A stretch of 64,000 nucleotides of DNA, from assembly GCA_903859705.1 (NCBI GenBank), contig CAIONQ010000017.1, forward strand, positions 1 through 64,000. Direction: 5' to 3'. Below, piece by piece: positions 25,895 through 38,356 of this stretch (positions are counted from its first letter, which is position 1; every line of letters starts with the position of its first letter). The translations under genes and the position numbers were made by a program. Under the pieces are notes generated by a model. It was given only the letters and a program-made list of their open reading frames with translations. It was not told the origin of the DNA and did not search any database. This stretch comes from an uncultured Chthonomonas sp. GTDB lineage: Bacteria > Armatimonadota > Chthonomonadetes > Chthonomonadales > Chthonomonadaceae.

Positions 25895-27451
25895 CTACTG
25901 CTGTCCGTCTGCCGGTTTCGGCGCAGGTGCTGGTGCGGGTGCTGGCGTTTTAACAGGTGAGTCTGTTCGAATAACAGTAACAGTAGTTCTCAGCTTCCAA
26001 ACACGGCCTTTCCATGTTACCGTGGCCTCTATTGGGTAGGAGCCTGCAGCAGTGTTAGAAGGCAGTATTACGTTGAAGTGTGAAACAGCGTGCCCATCCT
26101 CGCGCTCAATCAGCAGGCTGTGTTTCTTGCCGTTCTTGCTCTCCCACCCTGCTGGCACATTTACGAGCTCGATATCGCCTCGCCAGTGATCTGGCACGGC
26201 GCTGAGAACATCCACCTTAACATCTAGCTTGGTGGGACCAAGGATGGCCACCGGATTGGGATCTACCGCGATCTGAACCTGTAATGGCTCAACAACCGCG
26301 AAAGATGCCGATGACTCTACGCGCTTACCATCTTCTGTTTCGGCAGCTACCTGTAGCACGTATGAACCGAGAGCCAGATTATCTGGCAGTACGGTTTTGT
26401 ATTGCATTTTGGCGCGTTTGAGCCCTGGAACCGGCGGAACGTTTACATCTCTAAATGTGTTAACTGCATTCACAGAGTTTCCCTGGCCAGTCCAGAGCAC
26501 ACTCTTGATTTTCACAGTGAGGTCTGTTTGATTAAACAGCTCCAGGGTTGCAAAGAGTTTCTGGCCCTGTACGCACTTATAATCCGATAGCGTGAGCTTT
26601 GGGTTCAAGCCCTGAGCGGCCACTACGCGTGCCTCAACCAGAGTTGCGTCCAACAGCAGGTGAGGTTCAAAGGCCTGTGTTGGAACATACGCGGCGGCAA
26701 CCATGGGTTGTAGGAATTCTGCGCGGAGGCCAAGGTTAACACCCGGGCGAAGCACGAGGCTACCCGCGTTACGGGGAATAGCAAGCTCCACCACCTGGAC
26801 ACCATTTTCAAACTTCTCGGCGGCAAGAATGGTTTTCGGATCAACTCCTGTTTCATTCCAAACCGGAGTATCTTTGCTGTTTGCCGCATCCAGTAACCTT
26901 ACCGATATTGTAGGTGTGCCGCCTGCCACCTGTGGTGGGCCAACCACAATTTCCAGATTATCAGAACCACGAAGCCACCCATCTCCACCGGCATCGATGT
27001 CAAACAGAACGGTGGATGCAACATCTGCGCGGGCAGCAACGTACAGAAATCGATCGTCCCAATTGCAGTAAACGGTGCCTTTAACGGGGCCAGAATCAAT
27101 GGTGTAAAACGGATCCCATTCGCCTTCTGTCAGCAGACCATCGATGGTTGGGCTACGGCGCAATCGCTGCGGATCGGTTACATACCTCGGTCGCTCACGG
27201 AAGCGAGGAACTGGCCACTGAACTGCAGGAGTAACTGCCGCAGGATCTGTTTTTGCGGGAGCACCGCCAACGGGCGGTTCAATTTTTGCCGGGGCAACAG
27301 TTCCCTGTTCCGTCTTCTCCTGCTTTTCCTGAGCTTGTGCTTGCGCTGCTGGCCCACAAATGCCGGACGCAATTGCCAGTGCTGCAGGAACTGCAACAGT
27401 AATCAGAGACGATTTGCGCAGGTTTAAAAAACGCAGATGTAGTGGCGGCAA
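25895..27451 (-). CDS. secreted protein with CBM9-like and NEW3-like domains
   Basis: The 518-aa protein begins at TTG 27451 with GGGAGG 8 nt upstream. A signal peptide ends near residue 38, then comes a low-complexity Gln/Glu/Lys/Pro/Ala linker to about residue 75. Residues about 85-250 resemble a CBM9/DOMON-like sugar-binding sandwich (PTIDGLLTEGEWDPF ... VYCNWDDRFLYVAARAD ... DNLEIVVG). The C-terminal part has Ig-like strands, the last similar to NPCBM-associated NEW3 modules (VPAGWESKNGKKHSLLIERED). The tail is a PAPAPAP repeat. No catalytic domain is visible, so it is probably a surface binding or scaffold protein. It is the last gene of the long minus-strand run and has its own likely promoter. 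Confidence 0.75.
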   Translation of the reverse strand: MPPLHLRFLNLRKSSLITVAVPAALAIASGICGPAAQAQAQEKQEKTEQGTVAPAKIEPPVGGAPAKTDPAAVTPAVQWPVPRFRERPRYVTDPQRLRRSPTIDGLLTEGEWDPFYTIDSGPVKGTVYCNWDDRFLYVAARADVASTVLFDIDAGGDGWLRGSDNLEIVVGPPQVAGGTPTISVRLLDAANSKDTPVWNETGVDPKTILAAEKFENGVQVVELAIPRNAGSLVLRPGVNLGLRAEFLQPMVAAAYVPTQAFEPHLLLDATLVEARVVAAQGLNPKLTLSDYKCVQGQKLFATLELFNQTDLTVKIKSVLWTGQGNSVNAVNTFRDVNVPPVPGLKRAKMQYKTVLPDNLALGSYVLQVAAETEDGKRVESSASFAVVEPLQVQIAVDPNPVAILGPTKLDVKVDVLSAVPDHWRGDIELVNVPAGWESKNGKKHSLLIEREDGHAVSHFNVILPSNTAAGSYPIEATVTWKGRVWKLRTTVTVIRTDSPVKTPAPAPAPAPKPADGQQ

Positions 27452-27494
27452 GTCGGTGACCTCCCTATAATTAGCGGTAAGTGAGAATGAAAGT

Positions 27495-27524
27495 ATGTTA
27501 CTCCGTAAGCGGAGAAGCTGTCAA
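27495..27524 (-). promoter_or_regulatory. promoter with an inverted repeat in the spacer
   Basis: On the minus strand TTGACA (27524-27519) is followed after 18 bp by TAACAT (27500-27495). The spacer contains a CTCCG-TAAG-CGGAG inverted repeat (27501-27514), a natural place for a repressor or a MerR-like activator to act on the CBM9-like gene. Confidence 0.5.
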
Positions 27525-27551
27525 GGCAGTGGTATGCTTGGCCTATGCCGA

Positions 27552-28514
27552 TCAATTCACTGGTGCCGGGTTTAGCTTGTCGGTAAGCCAGCCTACTGCG
27601 CGGTTAAGTGCTGCGGCAGGTAGGATGTGGTTAGTATCGTACCATTCCAGCAGCTTTGGCTGTTTAAACGCATCGTAGAGCCTCAGTGCGGCTGTGGCAG
27701 GCATCACATCATCAATTCTGGCATTCAGCATCAGCACTCGGCGTGGGGAGATGTGATCTGCAAAGAGTGTTGGGCAAATGGAATACATTGCGTCTCGTTT
27801 GCCTTCCGGGATATTGGGTGCAAAAGAGATTATGGGATCTCCTCCCACACACAGTACGGTGTCCGATACCCTGTCGTCAACTGCAGCAAGGATAACAGTC
27901 ATCATGGCCCCCATGCTATAGCCCAGGGCCCCTATCCTGTGCGCATCAATATCCTTGCGTGCACAGAGCCAGTCCAGGGCTTTTCTGTACTCCCGTGTGC
28001 CTTCGCGAACAGCTTCTGCAAAGTTGCCCGTATCGGCTGCGGAAATGTCTGGATCTTTACTCTTACGCTCACCGTGGAATGGTGCATCGAGAGCGAGTAC
28101 TGCAAATCCGTGCTGAACAAGGGAAATGCCGTAGCTCTTTAGCATCGCATCTTTGTCTGAAGTGAGGCCATGAAGAAGCAGAATTGCCGGGTACTGCCCT
28201 TCCGCTTTTGGGCGTAAGAAACCGCCCGGAACCTTTTCACCACGAGGGCCCGTGAGGATTATATGAATTGATAGAGCACTCAGGCTCTTTCTGTCTTCCT
28301 CTTTTACTTCTGGATCTTTCGAAGGCACATCATATGCCTTTTTGAGCTCTGGCCACGAGGGGGCATCTCCGGGCTGAATGAACTCAGAACCTGGAGGCAG
28401 TTTGCCGCTCTGGGGCCTGCCCTGTGTAAATGCGGCGGCCGGCAATAGCATGATGCAGGCAAACAATGCAACGGCAAATGCTTGAATGGATGTTCGGCAC
28501 TGTTTGGATTTCAT
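27552..28514 (-). CDS. secreted alpha/beta hydrolase (dienelactone-hydrolase / acetyl-esterase type)
   Basis: This is a 320-aa exported protein with a signal peptide (about 1-30, VALFACIMLLPAAAF). The alpha/beta-hydrolase core shows the nucleophile elbow GYSMGA, an upstream oxyanion-hole strand ILLLHGLTSDKDA, the acid in a LNARIDDVMPA segment, and a His in WYDTNHILP. The architecture matches plant- or polymer-acting esterases and peptidases, and substrate is not evident. It lies 23 bp downstream of the ceramidase-like gene on the same strand, so both are probably co-transcribed. Confidence 0.85.
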   Translation of the reverse strand: MKSKQCRTSIQAFAVALFACIMLLPAAAFTQGRPQSGKLPPGSEFIQPGDAPSWPELKKAYDVPSKDPEVKEEDRKSLSALSIHIILTGPRGEKVPGGFLRPKAEGQYPAILLLHGLTSDKDAMLKSYGISLVQHGFAVLALDAPFHGERKSKDPDISAADTGNFAEAVREGTREYRKALDWLCARKDIDAHRIGALGYSMGAMMTVILAAVDDRVSDTVLCVGGDPIISFAPNIPEGKRDAMYSICPTLFADHISPRRVLMLNARIDDVMPATAALRLYDAFKQPKLLEWYDTNHILPAAALNRAVGWLTDKLNPAPVN

Positions 28515-28537
28515 AATATTGCTTTCTGCCAGGTTGC

Positions 28538-29791
28538 TCAGCGTTTTGCATCTATCATTTGAAGCAGGTTCTTAACCAGAATGGGTTCTATTTCTGGGCC
28601 AACAGACTGCCCAGATTCGTACCCGTACAAATCAACTCCAAAATCTTCTGGAGCAAGGATATACCCGAGAAAATCATTGGTTAAACCGAGTTGAAATCTG
28701 GGTGAGCCCTGCATGTGAGCCCTGAGGAAGATACCTACATTAGGCAGTGCTTCGCCGGGTATGGTTACAAATTCTGCCGGACCAATTTTGAACCAGGATG
28801 CTTCTGTTTCTACGCTGCCATCTGGTAATAACGTGCCTGAGAAAACCTTCATGTTGATCAAGGCTCTGTAGCGCCTATTGGCGAGGGGAACAGAAAACAC
28901 CTGGCGGGCAAATGACAAAGTTGGCGCTGTTACTAGCGGTGCATCTGCAATTACTTTTAAAGCGGCCGCACCCAACTGCTTGCCAATACGCTCAGCTTCC
29001 ACCCAGTTGGCCCCTCTTGGAGCAAGGCTTTCATCAAAATCGGCCGTTACCATACCACCCTGTGCTCCATTGAAGTAGATGCACTCACCGCCACCTGCCG
29101 CCTCTACCGCTTCGTACAACCAGTGAGGAAAATCTGCAGTCATTTGTCTATTATTTAGTATTTCAGGGTGGCAAGCGTAGTTTACAAGCGTCACCAGGGG
29201 CTTTTTCGTCTGTTCATCTTGCAACTGCAAAACACTTAGGTGGGTATCCAATATCTGAGGTAAACGAATGTTTTTGGAGATGCGCTTAAGGCCAGAGGTC
29301 TCCGCAAGGCGCAATGTAACCGGCTTTATCGCATCCGCAGTAGCGTCTACCATTCTGGCGATCTTTGTGCACGTATCCTCTAGCCAGGGTTTATCAACAC
29401 CGCTTACAGTGAGCGTTGGCCCCCACATTCCCAGAGTATCTGGCCCGGAGTGTGTGTGCGTGCCGCCTATGATTACTTGAGATTGAGGAACGCGTGATAT
29501 TTGCTTACGGATGAGAAGCGTATTGAAGCGCGGTACGCCGATTAGATCACACGAAACGAGGGCAATTCTGGTGGTACCATCATCAAGAACAACACAACGT
29601 GCGCTAAGATGATCATGAACAGCTTCACTTTTGCGGGCAATAGAGTAGCCAGCAAGGTATGCAGGGCGCGGCGGCGTTATATCGATTTTTGCCGCCGCAG
29701 CACGCAAGCCATCCGCACTTGAATGGATAGTACATATCGAAGCGACGATAGAGAGAGCTATTGCAGCAGTTGGAACATTAAACAGACGCAT
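28538..29791 (-). CDS. secreted neutral/alkaline ceramidase-like protein
   Basis: This 417-aa protein has a signal peptide and then the AAAKIDITPPRPAYLAGY opening typical of the neutral/alkaline non-lysosomal ceramidase N-terminal family. IGGTHTHSGPDT carries the His pair of the zinc site, and further metal-site elements lie in NYACHPEIL and YFNGAQGGM. True ceramidases are longer, with a C-terminal Ig-like domain. This shorter form is common in environmental bacteria and has no established substrate; an amide or ester of a lipid or glycoside is possible. Its ATG is preceded by GAGGG. It follows rpiA by 42 bp. Confidence 0.85.
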   Translation of the reverse strand: MRLFNVPTAAIALSIVASICTIHSSADGLRAAAAKIDITPPRPAYLAGYSIARKSEAVHDHLSARCVVLDDGTTRIALVSCDLIGVPRFNTLLIRKQISRVPQSQVIIGGTHTHSGPDTLGMWGPTLTVSGVDKPWLEDTCTKIARMVDATADAIKPVTLRLAETSGLKRISKNIRLPQILDTHLSVLQLQDEQTKKPLVTLVNYACHPEILNNRQMTADFPHWLYEAVEAAGGGECIYFNGAQGGMVTADFDESLAPRGANWVEAERIGKQLGAAALKVIADAPLVTAPTLSFARQVFSVPLANRRYRALINMKVFSGTLLPDGSVETEASWFKIGPAEFVTIPGEALPNVGIFLRAHMQGSPRFQLGLTNDFLGYILAPEDFGVDLYGYESGQSVGPEIEPILVKNLLQMIDAKR

Positions 29792-29833
29792 GGGAACCCT
29801 CTTGGCTCCCGATGCGAATAGTAAATCGGAAAC

Positions 29834-30511
29834 CTACTTCAGATAGTGCACAGTGCTGCCATCGGCATGGCCAACTATTATTCGTGTTGCAAGGCCAACA
29901 AACAGCCCCACATCCACAACACCGGTGATCGATTTTACCTGCTGCTCAAGCACAGAAGGATGCTCGATCACCCCAAGGTGCATATCCAGTATATAACAAC
30001 CATCATCAGTGATATACGGATCTGTCCCACCGGGTGTTTGTCTTAAGGTGATCGCCGGGCAAACTTCCCGCAACCGCGTTAATGTAGACTGCCAGGCAAA
30101 CGGCACAACGGAAACTGGGAGCGGAAACGCACCAAGCCTGGCCTTCATTTTGGATTCGTCGCATATGATGACAACTTCGTTGCTGGCAGCTGCTACAAGT
30201 TTCTCACGCACCAGCGCCCCACCTCCGCCTTTAATGAGGCAAAGGCCCGGATCAACTTCGTCGGCACCATCTATCGTTAAGTCTACTCGTGAAGGATCTC
30301 GAATATCCACCAGCGGTATTCCAAGCTCAGCGGCAAGCTGGTTTGTAACCGACGACGTGGGGACACCGCAGATTTTCAGGCCTTCCTGATGCATCCGCTC
30401 GCCAATACGCTTGATAGCATATGCCGCGGTAGAGCCTGAGCCAAGCCCTACGATCATTCCATCCTTAACCAGCTTAACGGCTTCTTGTGCCGCTACATCC
30501 TTCGCTTCCAC
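29834..30511 (-). CDS. rpiA: ribose-5-phosphate isomerase A
   Basis: RpiA interconverts ribose-5-phosphate and ribulose-5-phosphate in the pentose phosphate pathway, feeding the Prs step encoded at the start of the window. The 225-aa sequence contains GLGSGSTAAYAIKRI, TIDGADEVDPGL with catalytic Asp/Glu residues, and IKGGGGALVREK, all diagnostic. I set the start at GTG 30511, where GGGGAG lies 5 nt upstream. An upstream in-frame ATG at 30580 would add 23 Cys-rich residues that overlap cimA and look spurious. The gene lies 22 bp after cimA and is likely in the same transcript. Confidence 0.95.
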   Translation of the reverse strand: MEAKDVAAQEAVKLVKDGMIVGLGSGSTAAYAIKRIGERMHQEGLKICGVPTSSVTNQLAAELGIPLVDIRDPSRVDLTIDGADEVDPGLCLIKGGGGALVREKLVAAASNEVVIICDESKMKARLGAFPLPVSVVPFAWQSTLTRLREVCPAITLRQTPGGTDPYITDDGCYILDMHLGVIEHPSVLEQQVKSITGVVDVGLFVGLATRIIVGHADGSTVHYLK

Positions 30512-30533
30512 AGCTGCTCCCCAGAAACAAAAC

Positions 30534-32135
30534 TTACTTGCGCCTGCCACATCTGAGCAGACCGTACATGATACTCTCAACCAGTGCGTGGCAACTCGCT
30601 TCGATCATATTGGTGCTAACACCAACTGTGCTCCAGCTTGTTTCACCGTCATTAGAGTCGATGATAACGCGTACCTGAGCAGCCGTTGCCTCTCGGGTAT
30701 TTACCACACGCACTTTGAAATCTGTTAGCCGAATGCCGGCCAATTCTGGATAATCCTCGGCGAGCGCTTTTCTCAATGCGCCATCGAGGGCATGTACCGG
30801 TCCATCACCTTCCGCAACTGTGTGCCGCTCGTTTCCATTAACTGCCAGTTTAACAGTTGCCTCGGTTACTGCCTCGCCTTCGTGGCGCTGTTCTACCCTG
30901 CAGCAAAAGCTGTTAAGATTGAAGAGTGGTTCGTATTTGCCGGCGTGCTGCATCATCAGGAGTTCAAACGATGCCTCAGCGCCCTCATAGGAGTACCCGG
31001 CATGTTCTCGTTCTGTTATGGTTTTGAGCAGTGCCTTTGTTTCAGGGCTCTTACGGCTAAAATCGAAACCATACTCCGCAGCTTTCCCCGAGATACTTGC
31101 ACCACCAGCCAGCTCCGAGACAAGTAATCTGCGCGTATTTCCGACTCTTACTGGATCGATGTGTTCGTAGCTTGCTCCCTTGAGCACAGCATCGGCATGA
31201 ACACCGCCTTTGTGTGCGAAAGCACTTTTGCCAACGTAGGCTCGGCGGCCATCGGGAGTAAGGTTGGCGATCTCATCAACATATTGCGAAAGGGCTGTGA
31301 GGTGCGCCAGAGATGACTTATCACCACAATCGAAACCCATTTTCAAAATAAGGTTGGGAGCAATCGAAAGCAGGTTGCAGTTTCCACATCGTTCACCATA
31401 CCCATTAACTGTGCCCTGCACCTGTATGGCGCCTTGTTCTACCGCTGCAAGCGCATTGGCCACTGCACATTCCGAATCGTTGTGAGTGTGAATACCTATA
31501 ACATCTGTACCGAAGTGTGCCTGCACCGTACGCACCACACCAGTAACCTGATGCGGCAGCGTTCCACCATTGGTATCACACAATATCAGCCTTTGCGCGC
31601 CAGCTTCCAGCGCGGCATCCAGGCACTTTATTGCGTAGGCAGGGTTAGAAGCATATCCATCAAAGAAGTGTTCAGCATCGTAGATAACGGTTTCGCAGTT
31701 AGCCGATAGAAACTTGACACTATCTGCGATCATCCGCAGATTTTCGTCTAAGGTGGTGCCAAGTGCATGCAGCACATGCTGCTCCCACGATTTACCAAAA
31801 ATTGTGATTACCGGAGTACGAGCAGAGATGAGTTTTTGTATTTGCGGATCCGCATCTGGCTGAACACCAGCGCGACGCGTGCTGCCAAAGGCGGCCAGGC
31901 GAGCGCGCCGAAGGCGCACACCCTGCATCCGGCTGAAGAACTCCTCATCCTTAGGATTAGAACCGGGCCAGCCGCCCTCAATAAAGTCCATACCGAACTC
32001 ATCGAGCCTGCGAGCTATGCGGAGTTTGTCCTCAACACTATAGCTGATACCTTCTCCCTGAGAGCCATCTCTAAGAGTGGTATCGTACAGCTCGATGGTT
32101 CCAATTTTCCGGTGTGCAGAAGACCGTGATGCCAT
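30534..32135 (-). CDS. cimA: (R)-citramalate synthase
   Basis: CimA condenses pyruvate and acetyl-CoA to citramalate, giving a threonine-independent route to isoleucine. The 533-aa protein has the HMGL-like TIM barrel with LYDTTLRDGSQGEGISYS, the metal-binding HTHNDSECAVANALAAV segment and VQGTVNGYGERCGNCN. The C-terminal ~150 residues resemble the LeuA dimerisation/allosteric domain, implying feedback control by a branched-chain product. The pattern (GWPGSNPKDEEFF) is that of the CimA clade rather than 2-isopropylmalate synthase. GAGGG precedes the ATG. It leads into rpiA. Confidence 0.94.
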   Translation of the reverse strand: MASRSSAHRKIGTIELYDTTLRDGSQGEGISYSVEDKLRIARRLDEFGMDFIEGGWPGSNPKDEEFFSRMQGVRLRRARLAAFGSTRRAGVQPDADPQIQKLISARTPVITIFGKSWEQHVLHALGTTLDENLRMIADSVKFLSANCETVIYDAEHFFDGYASNPAYAIKCLDAALEAGAQRLILCDTNGGTLPHQVTGVVRTVQAHFGTDVIGIHTHNDSECAVANALAAVEQGAIQVQGTVNGYGERCGNCNLLSIAPNLILKMGFDCGDKSSLAHLTALSQYVDEIANLTPDGRRAYVGKSAFAHKGGVHADAVLKGASYEHIDPVRVGNTRRLLVSELAGGASISGKAAEYGFDFSRKSPETKALLKTITEREHAGYSYEGAEASFELLMMQHAGKYEPLFNLNSFCCRVEQRHEGEAVTEATVKLAVNGNERHTVAEGDGPVHALDGALRKALAEDYPELAGIRLTDFKVRVVNTREATAAQVRVIIDSNDGETSWSTVGVSTNMIEASCHALVESIMYGLLRCGRRK

Positions 32136-32214
32136 GTTCCCTCACTGGTTCTCATCGCCTCGTAACGCATTCAAAGCGGGACAACAGTATACCACAGCGA
32201 GGTAGAGGCTGGAT

Positions 32215-35120
<2,906 letters not shown>

Positions 35121-35146
35121 TCTTACTCCATCGTAGTATTAGAGAT

Positions 35147-38140
35147 TTATCTGGCTGCGCTGGGATCAGCCCTGAAGATGACTACGGCATCTGCATCGAT
35201 CTGACACTCGCCAGACCATCGAATTCTTGTTTCCAATGCTCCGCCTGGGTGGTTAAATACGCACACGATGGATCGGTATTCGCCATCGGGCATGTCTTGT
35301 GCTGTTACCGTTTTGTTTGAAGTAACGCGGTTACCTCCACCGATGCAGGTATCCAGATCGCATACAATACTTGCCGCGCCAGTCCTCTTTAAACGAAATA
35401 CCGCCAGGTACCGCCCGGCTGAAAGCGGCTGGTATGGCCCATACACCACATACCCGGGCGCATCCTTGCCGGGTATGCTGCGCCACACTTCTCCAGAGAT
35501 AGACGCATTGTCTGGAACTGCAGTTCCTGCCCGGTGGCTCAAATCGGTTGCACGGTAAGTTTGAACATAGGTTATTTGTGAAGCTGTTGGAATGTTACCT
35601 ATCTGTTCAGCTCTATTCAACACCGTCATGCGAGATCGGGTTTTAATCACTCGGCCAGCTCCGCGTATTGTGGCCTCGGCAAATTCCCCGGCTGGTTTAC
35701 CCTTAATGTGGAGCGTAATTTCAGCAGATGGTGCAATTGGCGTGGATAATGCGGGATTGCCGTTTCTTGCAATCCCCTTAATCTCCGATGCCGTCACTTT
35801 GAAGGATGAGGGCGATACATTTTGAACGCGTACCGGAATATCCATCTCCTGCCCATCCAGTGCAACCACCGATGTTGGTGCTCGAACTATTAAGCGCTCT
35901 TGAGCCAGGTACTGCCTGCACAACGTAACAAGGTGATCTGGACGAACCGCAACATAATCTGGCCCAAGTCGCTTTAGAACCTCGTTGAGATTAGATAATT
36001 TCGCGCCCCAGTTCCAGACAAACAGGTGTAAAAAGCCCGGGCCATGTTCGGGAGACAGGTGTTTGATTTCATCCACCATTCCCTGAATGGCCTCTTCATC
36101 GGTTGCATTTTCCTTCCATGAGGTTACGGCTGAGAAGATTGGTACATTCCGAATGGTGGAGGTAACAGCTTCCTGGTATTCGGTGGCGTGCCTTCCGTAA
36201 TCTGGGAACAAACCCTGAAGGTGAGGAATACCCGCAGCGTATTTAGCGAAAGATGCAGCCCCCGTAACATTCATTGGCCAGAGTATTCGCTGATCCATGC
36301 GGTCCATGTACTGGGCAGTCTGGCCGAGGAAGCCGTCGAAAACTTTATCCTTGTAGGGAGCGCGATATCGTGTACCGTAGGAGTCCGGGTAGGTGTATCC
36401 TATGCCGGAAACTGCACCGATCCATAGATCGTTTGAACCAGATGAACTGTAATAATAGTCAACCACATCTGGCACTAGCATCGCTGCTGATGGCGAGATA
36501 GACCATCCTGCCGGGAATTTACCACGGAGTGGGTCTGTCCACAACTGCGGGAAATTGTAACCGGTAAGCACTGGAATATTGTCACCATCCGAGATGATAT
36601 AGGTAACGTACTTTTTAATACGATCCAAAACTGGCGTAGGAGGTGCGGCCCTTTGTTTGAATGAGGCCAGGCGGATGCCAGAGTGAACAGTGAGGTTGGC
36701 AGTATCTGTGGTACCAACCAGATATTTCCCAAATTCAGCAAATAGGGTTACTCCGGGGCCCTCCCCCATGCCAATATCCTTGCCAGCGTAAGGATAGCTC
36801 AGCACCGGGATGTTAACAGGCATTTTAGCCAGCAGGTGCTCCATAAGCTCTGTTTCGGCCTGTGGATTAGCGTATGGGCGAGCCCCATCGATGGGGCCAG
36901 ATATCCAGAAGATGAAAACTTTGTTTGCAACCAGGTAATCTCGCAAGTACCTTTGATCTGGATAAGAACAGGCAATTACATGGTGGTTGAGACGCTGCCA
37001 GAGGTTATCAAAAGCCCAGCGGTACACCTCGGCAGAGGTATGCCACCGGCCTCTCAAATCTTGCTTTATTGGCAGGTTCAGGCGTTTCTGCAGCGCCGGT
37101 GAACACACGAGAAGGCGGTCCAAACCTGCCATCATGGTAGCCAGATTAATTGTTGCCGGTTGAGTTGGATCCGGGATAACGCAACCCTTAATACTCCACG
37201 AGTATCGTGCAGCAAGGGATGACAGAGTTGCACCTTTGTGAACTCCACGAATCCAGCCTCTTGCCAGCATACGATCCAGCCAGAATACATCCTGATCAAC
37301 CGTAATGCAGTAGATTTGTGGTTGAGTGCGGTTCATAAGGCCCTGAATGCAAAGAACTGCAAGCTGCTCATCGGCAGGCAGACCGCGCAAATCCGCAACT
37401 TCAAGATTATCTGCGGGAGCAACGCTTCTCGGCAAAATTTCTGGAAACGGGCGTGTCTCGGTAACAGGCACCAATTGTGCGGGCTGGCCAGATGTGTGTG
37501 GTGCGGGAACACGTTTAACCAGTGAAGCAAGATCTAATCCCTGGCTGGAGATCTTAAACAATGAGATCGTATCGATGCGGATTGCCGCGTTGCCACTCCA
37601 GATTACAGGAAGCTCCACTTGCTTATCTGCCGATGAGTTGTGGAAGAAGAGCGGAACCTGAACAAATGTGCCCTGTTTAAGATCGAGGCCCATAAGCGGC
37701 TGCGACACGAGCTCATTGTGACCAAAATCTGAAGTAGCTGAAATCGTTGCGACGCTTTCTTCGGCAGTTTCTGAAAGGCACTTTATCCGGAAGAATGCAG
37801 CATAGTCGCCTACTGGCAACAACGAATATGGTCCGTACACCAGAGCCTTCCACGCGCCTTTCTCGGTTGCAGGATTGGCTTCAATGCATTTTCTTTCGGG
37901 CGAACTCGCCTCTGTATCCGTCACTACTCTGCCAATCATGTGCTTCATCGGACCATTGCCGGCTGCCGAATACACTGCGATTGGAGAGTATTGGATTTTC
38001 TGGGCGTTGCCTGGCAGTGAAGCCTCGGTAAGGATGGCTTGAGGAAGCGCCTGACAATTGCCAACCGTTGGCTGTAGAACACAAAATACAGCACTCGAAA
38101 GGCCCACAAGCCGGAGATTCAGGGATAAGCAATTTGTCAT
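35147..38140 (-). CDS. GxGYxYP-family putative glycoside hydrolase
   Basis: The ~997-aa secreted protein carries the defining GIGYTYP motif near residue 578 and the family's AVLCIQGLMNRTQPQIY segment near 270. The GxGYxYP core spans roughly residues 230-700 and is a predicted glycosidase of unknown specificity. Two similar beta-sandwich modules flank it, one near residues 50-200 and one at about 860-997. Both contain VYGPY..L..G.Y.A.FR.K followed by a distant I.WSG segment. ATG 38140 is preferred over GTG 38149 since AGGTG lies just upstream. It heads a tight pair with the clan-A glycosidase gene. Confidence 0.85.
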   Translation of the reverse strand: MTNCLSLNLRLVGLSSAVFCVLQPTVGNCQALPQAILTEASLPGNAQKIQYSPIAVYSAAGNGPMKHMIGRVVTDTEASSPERKCIEANPATEKGAWKALVYGPYSLLPVGDYAAFFRIKCLSETAEESVATISATSDFGHNELVSQPLMGLDLKQGTFVQVPLFFHNSSADKQVELPVIWSGNAAIRIDTISLFKISSQGLDLASLVKRVPAPHTSGQPAQLVPVTETRPFPEILPRSVAPADNLEVADLRGLPADEQLAVLCIQGLMNRTQPQIYCITVDQDVFWLDRMLARGWIRGVHKGATLSSLAARYSWSIKGCVIPDPTQPATINLATMMAGLDRLLVCSPALQKRLNLPIKQDLRGRWHTSAEVYRWAFDNLWQRLNHHVIACSYPDQRYLRDYLVANKVFIFWISGPIDGARPYANPQAETELMEHLLAKMPVNIPVLSYPYAGKDIGMGEGPGVTLFAEFGKYLVGTTDTANLTVHSGIRLASFKQRAAPPTPVLDRIKKYVTYIISDGDNIPVLTGYNFPQLWTDPLRGKFPAGWSISPSAAMLVPDVVDYYYSSSGSNDLWIGAVSGIGYTYPDSYGTRYRAPYKDKVFDGFLGQTAQYMDRMDQRILWPMNVTGAASFAKYAAGIPHLQGLFPDYGRHATEYQEAVTSTIRNVPIFSAVTSWKENATDEEAIQGMVDEIKHLSPEHGPGFLHLFVWNWGAKLSNLNEVLKRLGPDYVAVRPDHLVTLCRQYLAQERLIVRAPTSVVALDGQEMDIPVRVQNVSPSSFKVTASEIKGIARNGNPALSTPIAPSAEITLHIKGKPAGEFAEATIRGAGRVIKTRSRMTVLNRAEQIGNIPTASQITYVQTYRATDLSHRAGTAVPDNASISGEVWRSIPGKDAPGYVVYGPYQPLSAGRYLAVFRLKRTGAASIVCDLDTCIGGGNRVTSNKTVTAQDMPDGEYRSIVCVFNHPGGALETRIRWSGECQIDADAVVIFRADPSAAR

Positions 38141-38356
38141 TTTTGGCACCTGCGTAGAGAAACTGAAAAACTACATTTCAATTCTGTTGATCTGCCTCGA
38201 AATCCTGTTCTCATGTCAGCGTTGTCGATACATGTGCGCTCTGCACGCAGGGAACTCTGATAACCAGACAGAATTAATGGGGCAGTCTGTTACCGCGCGG
38301 TGCGTCTAAGTTCTTTGATGTTCCAGTTGCGCGGATCTGATTGGAAGGATGGTTCG

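Noticed and set aside
30512-30580. Upstream ATG adding 23 residues to rpiA
   Set aside because: The extension overlaps cimA, is Cys-rich, and the GTG at 30511 has a near-ideal ribosome site.
38180-38275. AATTCTGT/ACAGAATT inverted repeat between the GxGYxYP and BNR genes
   Set aside because: The arms are 80 bp apart and short; no further support for a functional site.
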